The translations under genes and the position numbers were made by a program. A model generated the notes under the pieces. The model saw only the letters and a list, made by a program, of their open reading frames with translations, made no database searches and had not been told where the DNA came from. Positions 1 to 6,031 of a DNA stretch of 18,245 nucleotides are shown piece after piece. Position 1 is the stretch's first letter, and every line of letters begins with the position of its first letter. This DNA comes from CAZJHX01 sp964545715 (lineage in GTDB: Bacteria; Myxococcota_A; UBA9042; GCA-2863065). The stretch lies in the NCBI GenBank assembly GCA_964545715.1, contig CAZJHX010000195.1, forward strand, positions 1-18,245. Direction: 5' to 3'.

Positions 1-596
1 CAACTCGTTTCTACTGCAGCTGTGTAGCGCCGGACCGCCAGAACGTCGCCTCGGGCGCCTGAGCGGCTCGCCAGGTCGGGAAACACATGCTCCTCTGCAG
101 CCGAATAGGCCGCCTGGTCGCGCCACATCGAGAAGACCAGAAACCAGTTGCCCTGACCCGACGCGAAGACGCCGCCCAGCATCCCGTCAGCCACGGACAG
201 GCCGGGGGTCCAGACGTCGTTTTGCTGGGAGACGAAATGGCGCACGTTGTTCTCTTTGACCTGGCAGCGGAGCACGCTCATAAAGCGGCCGCGCACAAGC
301 GCCAGCCGCAGCATCGGGGCGCGGCCCGGGATCTCGTTGACCAGCTTCCACGGGGTCGTCCGCACGCGGCTGTACGGTCGCTTCCGCGTGCTGGCGCCCG
401 ACGCCTCCTTGAACTTCTTGAAGGCCTTGAGGTCCTGCCACAAGGAGATCACCGTGGCCGTGTCGTCCTCGGACCACCCGCCCCCACGCCACACGAAGCC
501 GTCCGCGCGCTCCAGCTTCTCCCACCGCCGTTGGTCCGTGGAGAACTCTGTGCGCCGCGCCTCCTCAACGTCGTATCGCGTCAGGGTGACCAGCAT
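1..596 (-). CDS. DUF4937-like two-domain alpha/beta-barrel protein, 3' end outside window
   Basis: The frame is open from an ATG at 596 to the left edge with no stop, giving at least 198 residues. The N-terminal half (about residues 1-95) begins MLVTLTRYDVEEARRTEFS and continues with a Trp-rich segment (WEKLERADGFVWRGGGW) and SLWQDLKAF. This is the pattern I know from DUF4937/YdbC-type proteins, which adopt the dimeric alpha/beta-barrel (antibiotic monooxygenase-like) fold. The second half (about 96-195), with WFLVFSMWRDQAAY, looks like a second copy of the same fold. No catalytic residue can be named and the function is unknown. It starts 9 bases after the stop of the HD gene on the same strand, so the two are probably co-transcribed. 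The ribosome-binding site is weak. The family call rests on recalled sequence pattern; the open frame is seen directly. Confidence 0.75.
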   Translation of the reverse strand, partial: MLVTLTRYDVEEARRTEFSTDQRRWEKLERADGFVWRGGGWSEDDTATVISLWQDLKAFKKFKEASGASTRKRPYSRVRTTPWKLVNEIPGRAPMLRLALVRGRFMSVLRCQVKENNVRHFVSQQNDVWTPGLSVADGMLGGVFASGQGNWFLVFSMWRDQAAYSAAEEHVFPDLASRSGARGDVLAVRRYTAAVETS

Positions 597-605
597 GGTT
601 GGAGA

Positions 606-1277
606 CTATTCTACTAGCTCACGACGCAGCTCGTCGAGGAAGGCCTGCATTGCCGCGTGTCGGACCGCAGCCTCACGTTTTGCGGTCGGCAGATGCATCC
701 CGGCAGCCAGCTTGAGCAGCTTTCGGCGGAAGTGATCAACCGCCTGGCGACGGTCATCCAGAGCGCGGTCGGATTGCGCCACCGGATCCTGCGGGTCGTA
801 GAAGCGGCCCGGGTTCTCACCGGTCGACATGTCCTGAGCGCAGGCAAAGGTCCGCGCGATGCCCACGGCGCCAATCGCGTCCAGGCGATCAGCGTCCTGC
901 AACACGACCCCCACGGGGCCCGACGGGGCGAACCCGCGCGACCAGCTGGAGGTCCGCACCGCCTCGATCACGACCTCTGCCTCGCTGTCCGTGTACCCGG
1001 CCGCCGCCAGCACCGGGCCGGCCGCAGCCGCCGACTTCTCGCCTCCCAGGGACCGCTCGGGCGAGTCCTTGGGTATGGGCACCAGGTCATGCACCAGCGC
1101 CGCCGCGCCACACAGATCGACATCGGCCCCCGCCTCGGGCGCCAGCCGCACGGCCCAGATATATACGCGCTGGATGTGGTGCTGATCGTGGGCAAGCTCC
1201 CCAGGCGGCAGCTCCGGCTCCACCAGCTTCCAGAGCGCCCCATGCCGCGGGGCGCGATCAAATGCGATTTTCTCCAC
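606..1277 (-). CDS. YedJ-type HD domain phosphohydrolase
   Basis: This is a predicted metal-dependent phosphohydrolase of the HD superfamily, cytoplasmic, with unknown physiological substrate. Counting from the chosen GTG start, the HD signature is H34 in DQHHIQRVY, H63-D64 in ALVHDLV, and D130 in QDADRLDAIGAVGIARTF. The C-terminal block RALDDRRQAVDHFRRKLLKL is closely like E. coli YedJ as I remember it. I chose GTG at 1277 because a GGAA sits 5 bases upstream and because the distance to the first HD histidine then fits YedJ. The frame also extends to an ATG at 1358 (250 residues), but those extra 27 residues look unrelated. The His expected before the QDADRL block seems replaced by Ser/Thr (VRTSSWS), so the second metal site may be altered. 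It is divergent from the sigma gene and leads into the DUF4937-like gene. Confidence 0.85.
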   Translation of the reverse strand: MEKIAFDRAPRHGALWKLVEPELPPGELAHDQHHIQRVYIWAVRLAPEAGADVDLCGAAALVHDLVPIPKDSPERSLGGEKSAAAAGPVLAAAGYTDSEAEVVIEAVRTSSWSRGFAPSGPVGVVLQDADRLDAIGAVGIARTFACAQDMSTGENPGRFYDPQDPVAQSDRALDDRRQAVDHFRRKLLKLAAGMHLPTAKREAAVRHAAMQAFLDELRRELVE

Positions 1278-1386
1278 GCTTATTCCACTTTGTTCGATCC
1301 GATCTGAGCGGCCAGTCGTATCGCTGTTGATGACGGAAAGAAAGGACCGGGTGATCATGGACTTGTTGAGCTGACGGGAGGGTTAA

Positions 1387-1416
1387 TTGACGCTGATTCG
1401 AGCAGTCTGATAGAAA
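1387..1416 (+). promoter_or_regulatory. Possible sigma-70 type promoter of the ECF sigma/anti-sigma pair
   Basis: TTGACG at 1387-1392 (five of six matches to the -35 consensus) is followed after 18 bases by TAGAAA at 1411-1416 (four of six matches to -10). Transcription would begin near 1422-1425, almost at the TTG start of the sigma gene, so the message could be leaderless. The stretch is visibly AT-richer than the genes around it. This is consensus matching only. I found no convincing copy of a ChrR-system RpoE-type promoter. Confidence 0.3.
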
Positions 1417-1424
1417 AACGCACG

Positions 1425-1970
1425 TTGCATACTGTGGACGATATTGCTCTCGTGAGCGCGATGGCCGGTGGGGACCGGAACGCGTTCTCGAGCCTGTACG
1501 ACCGCTACTGTGGAGTGATGTTGGCGGTTGCTCAACGCATTCTCGGGCAGCGCCGCGAGGCTGAAGACCTTCTGCACGACGTGTTTTTGGAGGTCTGGCG
1601 CCGCGCCGGCACCTATGACCGGGCGCGCGGAACCGTCAAAACGTGGCTGCTCGTACGCATGCGCAGCCGCGCCATCGACCGCAGACGCTCTGCGCGCATG
1701 ACAAAACAAGTGCTCCTGGACGATTGCAGGCGACTGGCCGACAAGCCCAGCGGGGAAGACCCCTCGTTGGCGCCCGACCGCCAGCGCGTGCGCAAGGCTC
1801 TCGACGAGCTGCCGGATGAGCAGAGAACAGTTGTAATACTCAGCTATTTCGAGGGATTGAGCTCCTCAGAGGTCGCTGAGCGGATAGGGGTCCCAATCGG
1901 GACAGTAAAATCAAGGGTGGCGGCAGCCCGATCCAAGTTGAAGGTCATCTTGGTGCGGGGAGCCGGGTAG
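1425..1970 (+). CDS. ECF (RpoE-like) RNA polymerase sigma factor
   Basis: This extracytoplasmic-function sigma-70 factor of about 181 residues carries only regions 2 and 4, as usual for the class. Region 2 spans about residues 22-90 (LYDRYCGVMLAVAQRIL, EAEDLLHDVFLEVWRRA, then TWLLVRMRSRAIDRRRSA, the DNA-melting and -10 reading part). Region 4 spans about 127-175 (LDELPDEQRTVVILSYFEGLSSSEVAERIG and the recognition helix GTVKSRVAAARSKLK). It directs RNA polymerase to a stress regulon and is probably held inactive by the cupin anti-sigma factor encoded three bases downstream. The start is uncertain: TTG at 1425 is used here, and GTG at 1434 or 1452 are in-frame alternatives. None has a good ribosome-binding site. 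A GGGAGGG at 1376-1382 precedes no standard in-frame start. Confidence 0.9.
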   Translation: MHTVDDIALVSAMAGGDRNAFSSLYDRYCGVMLAVAQRILGQRREAEDLLHDVFLEVWRRAGTYDRARGTVKTWLLVRMRSRAIDRRRSARMTKQVLLDDCRRLADKPSGEDPSLAPDRQRVRKALDELPDEQRTVVILSYFEGLSSSEVAERIGVPIGTVKSRVAAARSKLKVILVRGAG

Positions 1971-1973
1971 TAA

Positions 1974-2636
1974 ATGATTAGTCATATCGATGACATACTG
2001 GACGATTACGTCCTGGGCGCCCTGAGCGAGGCTCAGACGGCCACAGCCGACACACACGTTGCCGATTGCGTGCGATGTGCCAGCGCGGTGGCCGAGGCTG
2101 AGGCTGCCTGGTCCACGCTGGCGCTTGCGCTGCCGGACGAGGCACCGCCGCCCGACGCCATCAAACAAAAGCTGATGTCCCGCATCGCGACCGAGTGCCG
2201 CTTCGAGGCGTTCGTCGACGCCGTTGCCGACGTCATCAAGAGCACCGCCGAGACAGCGCGGGCGTTTCTGTTCGGCATCGACGATCCCAGCTCCTGGGAA
2301 GAGGGTCCCGCGCCCGGCGTCCGGCTGTTCCACCTGGAAGACGGCATCGGCCCGCAGCTGGCCACCGCTATCGTCGGCTTTGTCGAGATCGAGGCCGGCG
2401 GCGAGTTCCCGACCCACAAACACATCGGCGTGGAGTACGTACTGCCCGTTCAGGGCTCGTTCATCGACGAGGACGGCACCGTCGTCCGCACCGGTGAGTT
2501 GGCGACCAAGCCGGCCGGCAGCGAGCACCGCTTTGACGTGCCCGCGGACGGGCCCAACCTCATTTACCTTGCGGTTGTTTTCGACGGGGTCCAGATCGGC
2601 GACGTGATGATGTATCCGGGCGACCCCCGGATTTAG
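1974..2636 (+). CDS. ChrR-type zinc-binding cupin anti-sigma factor
   Basis: The 220-residue protein has two parts. The N-terminal anti-sigma domain has the zinc pattern His4, His28-x3-Cys32-x2-Cys35, nearly the spacing of R. sphaeroides ChrR (His6, His31, Cys35, Cys38 as I recall). The C-terminal cupin (about 105-215) shows His148-x-His150-x3-Glu154 and His185, matching the second ChrR metal site in order and spacing. In the known system ChrR binds RpoE and releases it when singlet oxygen or organic hydroperoxide destabilises the complex; a similar role is inferred here. Only three bases separate it from the sigma gene, so they form one operon. Its last 26 codons, including the stop, overlap the end of rluB on the other strand. 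Confidence 0.9.
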   Translation: MISHIDDILDDYVLGALSEAQTATADTHVADCVRCASAVAEAEAAWSTLALALPDEAPPPDAIKQKLMSRIATECRFEAFVDAVADVIKSTAETARAFLFGIDDPSSWEEGPAPGVRLFHLEDGIGPQLATAIVGFVEIEAGGEFPTHKHIGVEYVLPVQGSFIDEDGTVVRTGELATKPAGSEHRFDVPADGPNLIYLAVVFDGVQIGDVMMYPGDPRI

Positions 2637-3483
2637 GCTTCGGCTTGCCCCCGCCCTTCGACCTGGGCTTCCCACCCGCTTTTGCCTTGGCTTTGGCCTT
2701 TCGGACATCACGCTCGTCGTGCGCGTCCTTGAACTTGGCGGCGCGACGTCGCCCCTTGAGCCCGGCCTCGTTGATCAGCCCGCCGACCTCCATCGGCGTC
2801 AGCTGGCGCGTCCGACCCAGCTTCAGCGCCCCCAGCCTGACCGGCCCGTAGGCGATACGCCGAATCTTCAGCACGGTGCGTCCGCACGCCATGGCCATCC
2901 GGTGGATCTGCCGGTTCATGCCCTCGGTCAGCACCACCTCGTACCAGGCGTTTGTTTTTGTCCGCTTGATCAGCTCCGTCGGCGACGGCTTGGTGCGCCG
3001 CCCGTCATCCAGGCGCAGCCCCTCGTTGAACCGGCGCAGCAGGTGCGGGTCGGGCTCACCCTGAATCTTGACCTCGTACACGCGCGTCACGGCCTGCTTG
3101 GGGTCGGTCAGCGCCTTGGCCAGCTCACCGTCCGTCGTAAACAGCAGGACACCCTCGGTGTCGTAGTCCAACCGGCCCACGGTGAACAGCCGCGGCAGGT
3201 GCTTGGGCAGCAGATCGTGCACGCGGTCACGACCCTCCGGATCGCTCTCCGTGCACAGCGTGGCCCGGGGCTTGTGCATCAAGTAGTACAGCAGCTCCGG
3301 CCTCTTCACCGGCGTGCCGTCCACCGACACCGCATCCTTGCTCGGGTCGACCTTGGTGCCCAGCTCGGTGCACTTCTTGCCGTTCACGCTTACGCGCCCC
3401 GCCGTGATCATCACCTCCGCCTTGCGACGGCTTGCGATGCCCGCAGCGGAGAGAAACTTCTGAAGTCGTACCGCGTCACCCAT
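2560..3483 (-). CDS. rluB: RsuA/RluB/RluE/RluF-family pseudouridine synthase
   Basis: This enzyme isomerises a uridine in ribosomal RNA, in RluB at position 2605 of 23S rRNA; the exact target here is inferred. The 307-residue protein has an N-terminal S4 RNA-binding domain (about 5-55, RLQKFLSAAGIASRRKAE, GRVSVNG) and a catalytic domain (about 65-240). The signature GRLDYDTEGVLLFTTDG contains the catalytic Asp106, and TEGMNRQIHRM follows. Beyond about residue 243 there is a Lys/Arg/Gly-rich disordered tail of about 60 residues with a KAKAKAKAGGKP-like run. The ATG at 3483 overlaps the protease stop in TGATG, indicating translational coupling; a TTG one codon earlier is less likely. The tail overlaps the convergent anti-sigma gene by 77 bases. 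RsuA or RluE/F specificity cannot be excluded. Confidence 0.9.
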   Translation of the reverse strand: MGDAVRLQKFLSAAGIASRRKAEVMITAGRVSVNGKKCTELGTKVDPSKDAVSVDGTPVKRPELLYYLMHKPRATLCTESDPEGRDRVHDLLPKHLPRLFTVGRLDYDTEGVLLFTTDGELAKALTDPKQAVTRVYEVKIQGEPDPHLLRRFNEGLRLDDGRRTKPSPTELIKRTKTNAWYEVVLTEGMNRQIHRMAMACGRTVLKIRRIAYGPVRLGALKLGRTRQLTPMEVGGLINEAGLKGRRRAAKFKDAHDERDVRKAKAKAKAGGKPRSKGGGKPKPKSGGRPDTSSRRRSGPRRKQPQGK

Positions 3484-4169
3484 CAACCCACTCCCGTCAT
3501 CCAGAAGATGGCGCTCATTATCGGTGCGACGGGCGCAAACAGATATTCACCCCCCAAAAACAGCACCGCCAACAGCCCAATCAGCACGAAGTCCTTGTTG
3601 TCGGTCAAAAACCGATCATACCGGCGCGCCAGGTGGTCCGGCAGCAGCCCCATCGCCACCTTGTGCCCGTCCAGCGGCGGCACCGGAATCAGGTTCAGAA
3701 TCACAAGCACGATGTTCAGCTGGACCAGCATGAACAACAGCTCCGCCACCGCGCGCTGGGTGGACCCCGGCTCGGACGCCAGCAGCTCGACTCCAAACCA
3801 GCCCGCGACCGTGATCCCAAACGCCGACACGACCGCCAGCACCAGGTTGGAGGCCGGACCGGCCGCCGCCGTCAGCATGGTCGACGTCTTCATGCGGTAC
3901 TTACGCGTAAAGTTGAGCGGGTTGAACGGCACCGGGCGGGCCCAGCCCAACAGAAACGGGCCCTGCAGCAGCATGAAGCCCGGCAAGATCAACGAGCCAA
4001 TCGGGTCGATGTGGCTGACCGGATTCAGCGTCAGGCGGCCTTCCCGCGCACCCGTGTCATCCCCCAGCCAAAACGCCGTCGCGGCATGCGCCCACTCGTG
4101 CACCGACAAGCTGATGATCAACGTCATCAGCCCCATCAGGATCCGGGCCATGGTGTCCGCGTCCAGCAC
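3483..4169 (-). CDS. M50B site-2 protease family membrane metalloprotease
   Basis: This is a polytopic zinc protease of 228 residues. The zinc motif H24-E25-W-A-H28 lies in the first membrane helix, and the third ligand Asp167 lies in NLIPVPPLDGHK, the hallmark of the short YwhC-like M50 group. Hydrophobic stretches at about 9-35, 98-127, 143-165 and 192-222 fit four or more transmembrane segments. Such proteins cleave substrates within or near the membrane, but the substrate of this short group is unknown. GTG at 4169 is used as start; ATG at 4151 (residue 7) is a good alternative. It lies 20 bases after xerD and overlaps rluB by TGATG, so the three are one operon. No PDZ domain is present, unlike RseP. 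Confidence 0.9.
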   Translation of the reverse strand: MLDADTMARILMGLMTLIISLSVHEWAHAATAFWLGDDTGAREGRLTLNPVSHIDPIGSLILPGFMLLQGPFLLGWARPVPFNPLNFTRKYRMKTSTMLTAAAGPASNLVLAVVSAFGITVAGWFGVELLASEPGSTQRAVAELLFMLVQLNIVLVILNLIPVPPLDGHKVAMGLLPDHLARRYDRFLTDNKDFVLIGLLAVLFLGGEYLFAPVAPIMSAIFWMTGVG

Positions 4170-4189
4170 GGCGTCCCAATAACACGGTT

Positions 4190-5074
4190 TCAGGCTCGGG
4201 GGTGATACCTATCGTACATCCGGCGCAGCTCAGAGCGGTCCACGTGGGTGTAGATCTGCGTCGTGGTTATGTCCGCGTGGCCCAGCAAGACCTGCACCGT
4301 CCGCAGATCCGCGCCGCCCGCCAGCAGGTGCGTCGCAAAAGAGTGCCGCAGCGTGTGTGGCGTCACGCGCTTGGCGATGCCCGCCTTCAGCGCCAGCACC
4401 TTCAACCGCTTCCAAAACGCCTGCCGGGTCATCGGCTTCCCACGCGGCGTCAAGAACAGCTCGTCGGCGCGCCGTCCACCGCTCAGCCAGGTCGGGCGGC
4501 CCTGATCCAGCCACACGCGCACCGACCGCATGGCCGCCTCGCCCAGAGGCACCAGGCGCTGCTTGTCGCCTTTGCCGATCACCGACACAAAGCCGCGATG
4601 CAGGTTCACCTCGCGCACGTCGATGCCGATCAGCTCGCTGACACGCAGGCCCGCCGCGTACATCAGCTCCAGCATGGCCCGATCACGCAGCGCACGCGGC
4701 CCCACGCCATCCGCCGCCCCCAACAGCTGCTGGATTTCGGCGATCGACAGCACGTCCGGCAGCTTGGTCCCCATGCGTGGCCGCACCATATTGGCCATGG
4801 GGTCCGTCGCCATGCGCTCGTCCTCCCGCAGCCACGCAAAAAACGTGCGCAGCGCGCTAAACGCCCGGGCGATGGAGCGCTGAGCCAGCCCCTCGGCGAC
4901 GAGATGCTGCGCGTACCCCTCCATCTCCAGCGGCGTCGGCTCGCTGTCGGGGTCGTGCCACTGCAAAAAGCGCATCACGTCGCTGCGATAGGCCGCCAGC
5001 GTGTTGGCCGAACGCCCACGCTCGACCTTCAAAGAAGCCAGAAAGCTGTCGACTAGTTCGAGCCCTACGTCCAT
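4190..5074 (-). CDS. xerD: Site-specific tyrosine recombinase XerD
   Basis: The 294-residue recombinase has a core-binding SAM-like N-terminal domain (about 5-90, LVDSFLASLKVERGRSANTL) and a catalytic domain with all expected residues: Arg in GLRVSELIG, Lys in VIGKGDKQR, His and Arg in TPHTLRHSFATHLL, His in LLGHADITTTQIYTHV, and the nucleophile Tyr in the same block. The ending YHPRA is characteristic of XerD. With XerC it resolves chromosome dimers at dif before cell division. The frame extends upstream of 5074, but ATG at 5074 gives the normal family length and N-terminus. There is no ribosome-binding site; a possible promoter places the transcription start at this ATG. XerC is the main alternative. 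No integrase-type attachment site or cargo genes are seen nearby. Confidence 0.93.
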   Translation of the reverse strand: MDVGLELVDSFLASLKVERGRSANTLAAYRSDVMRFLQWHDPDSEPTPLEMEGYAQHLVAEGLAQRSIARAFSALRTFFAWLREDERMATDPMANMVRPRMGTKLPDVLSIAEIQQLLGAADGVGPRALRDRAMLELMYAAGLRVSELIGIDVREVNLHRGFVSVIGKGDKQRLVPLGEAAMRSVRVWLDQGRPTWLSGGRRADELFLTPRGKPMTRQAFWKRLKVLALKAGIAKRVTPHTLRHSFATHLLAGGADLRTVQVLLGHADITTTQIYTHVDRSELRRMYDRYHPRA

Positions 5075-5081
5075 GGAATCA

Positions 5082-5111
5082 CTAGTAACATTGGGCTGGT
5101 CGGCCCGCCAA
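5082..5111 (-). promoter_or_regulatory. Possible promoter of the xerD operon
   Basis: On the minus strand TTGGCG (5111-5106) is followed after 18 bases by TACTAG (5087-5082), and the xerD ATG begins 7 bases further on. This would give a leaderless transcript, consistent with the missing ribosome-binding site. Matches to consensus are partial. Confidence 0.3.
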
Positions 5112-5134
5112 TTTCGGGCTATTGTCCGGCCGCT

Positions 5135-6031
5135 ATGAACTCGCCCTTCAGCCAGTATCTGGCCGAGCGCTTTCCCGTTGTCGCATACCTGTTGCTCATC
5201 GGAGCGATGGTGATCGGGGCCGGAGCCGCCGCCGCCGCGTCTACCGGACAGCCGGTGCCCATCTCCTGGCCGCAGGCGATCGCCACCGTCACCATCCTGC
5301 TCGGCTTCTTTCACCTGCGCGTCTTCGACGAGCATAAAGACTACGACCGGGACCTGATCGCGCACCCCGATCGCGTGCTCTCCCGCGGGCTCATCACCCT
5401 GGCGGACCTACGCAAATACGCGACGATCGCCATCGTGCTGGAGCTGGGCATGAACGTCGTCTTCGGGGTGGAGGTGATGCTGTGGGTGCTGGCGTTCATC
5501 CTGTTCAGCGTCGGGATGTACTACGAGTTCGGCGTCTCCGAGTGGCTCAATAAGCACATGGTGGCGTACGCCCTCAGCCACAACCCCATCGCAGGGCTCA
5601 TGATCTGCTACACGTTTGTGCTTGTCCTGGGCCAGACCGCGTTTCCCGAGCCGGTCATCTGGTACCTGCTGGTGACCACGTTCACCTGCCTGGGCTTTGA
5701 AATAGGACGGAAGCTGCGCGCGCCGGCGGACGAGATCGAGGGTCAGGAGACGTACACCAAGGCGCTCGGGATCAAGAACGCGGCGCTTCTGCTCATCGGC
5801 TTCGAGGTCGTCGCCGTCGCCGTGACGCTGCCGCTGCTCACCGCCACCTGGGCCAAAATCGGACTGGCGGTCGTCGGGCTCGCCATGCTGGCCGGACCGG
5901 GCCGCTTCATGAGCGATCCGACCGCCTCCAACGCCAAGCTGTCGGAGAACACCTCCACACTGGGCGCGCTCGTCATCTACATCCTGGTCGCGGCGGACGG
6001 CATCGCCCGCCTGGGGGTCGCATGGAGCTGA
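5135..6031 (+). CDS. UbiA-superfamily membrane prenyltransferase-like protein
   Basis: The 298-residue integral membrane protein has about eight or nine hydrophobic helices. Two acidic clusters sit where UbiA-family enzymes bind Mg-diphosphate. The first is D65-E-H-K-D69-Y-D71-R-D73 after a helix ending in FFHLRVF, followed by R80 and R84. The second is E189 to E205 (GFEIGRKLR, then D199-E-I-E-G-Q-E). UbiA enzymes move an isoprenoid chain from its diphosphate onto an aromatic, porphyrin, heme or glycerol-phosphate acceptor within the membrane; the acceptor here is unknown. The motifs are divergent from ubiquinone, menaquinone and heme-O enzymes. No ribosome-binding site precedes the ATG, but TATTGT lies nine bases upstream. 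The stop overlaps the next gene by ten bases, so the two are translationally coupled. Confidence 0.8.
   Translation: MNSPFSQYLAERFPVVAYLLLIGAMVIGAGAAAAASTGQPVPISWPQAIATVTILLGFFHLRVFDEHKDYDRDLIAHPDRVLSRGLITLADLRKYATIAIVLELGMNVVFGVEVMLWVLAFILFSVGMYYEFGVSEWLNKHMVAYALSHNPIAGLMICYTFVLVLGQTAFPEPVIWYLLVTTFTCLGFEIGRKLRAPADEIEGQETYTKALGIKNAALLLIGFEVVAVAVTLPLLTATWAKIGLAVVGLAMLAGPGRFMSDPTASNAKLSENTSTLGALVIYILVAADGIARLGVAWS

Noticed and set aside
87..735. Plus-strand reading frames at the left end
   Set aside because: They lie opposite the DUF4937-like and HD genes and give Arg/His/Pro-rich products with no family pattern; the minus-strand frames have recognisable domains.
1278..1424. Search for a ChrR-type RpoE target promoter (TGATC-like -35) in the divergent region
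   Set aside because: TGATCA and CGATCC occur, but no matching -10 lies at the right distance, so I do not call an autoregulated site.
2719..4182. Long plus-strand frame of 487 codons
   Set aside because: It is antisense to rluB and the M50 protease, both of which show complete catalytic motifs. Long antisense frames are expected in GC-rich DNA.
4190..5074. Tyrosine recombinase as sign of an integrated mobile element
   Set aside because: The protein is a typical XerD in a housekeeping operon; no tRNA target, direct repeats or cargo genes are seen.
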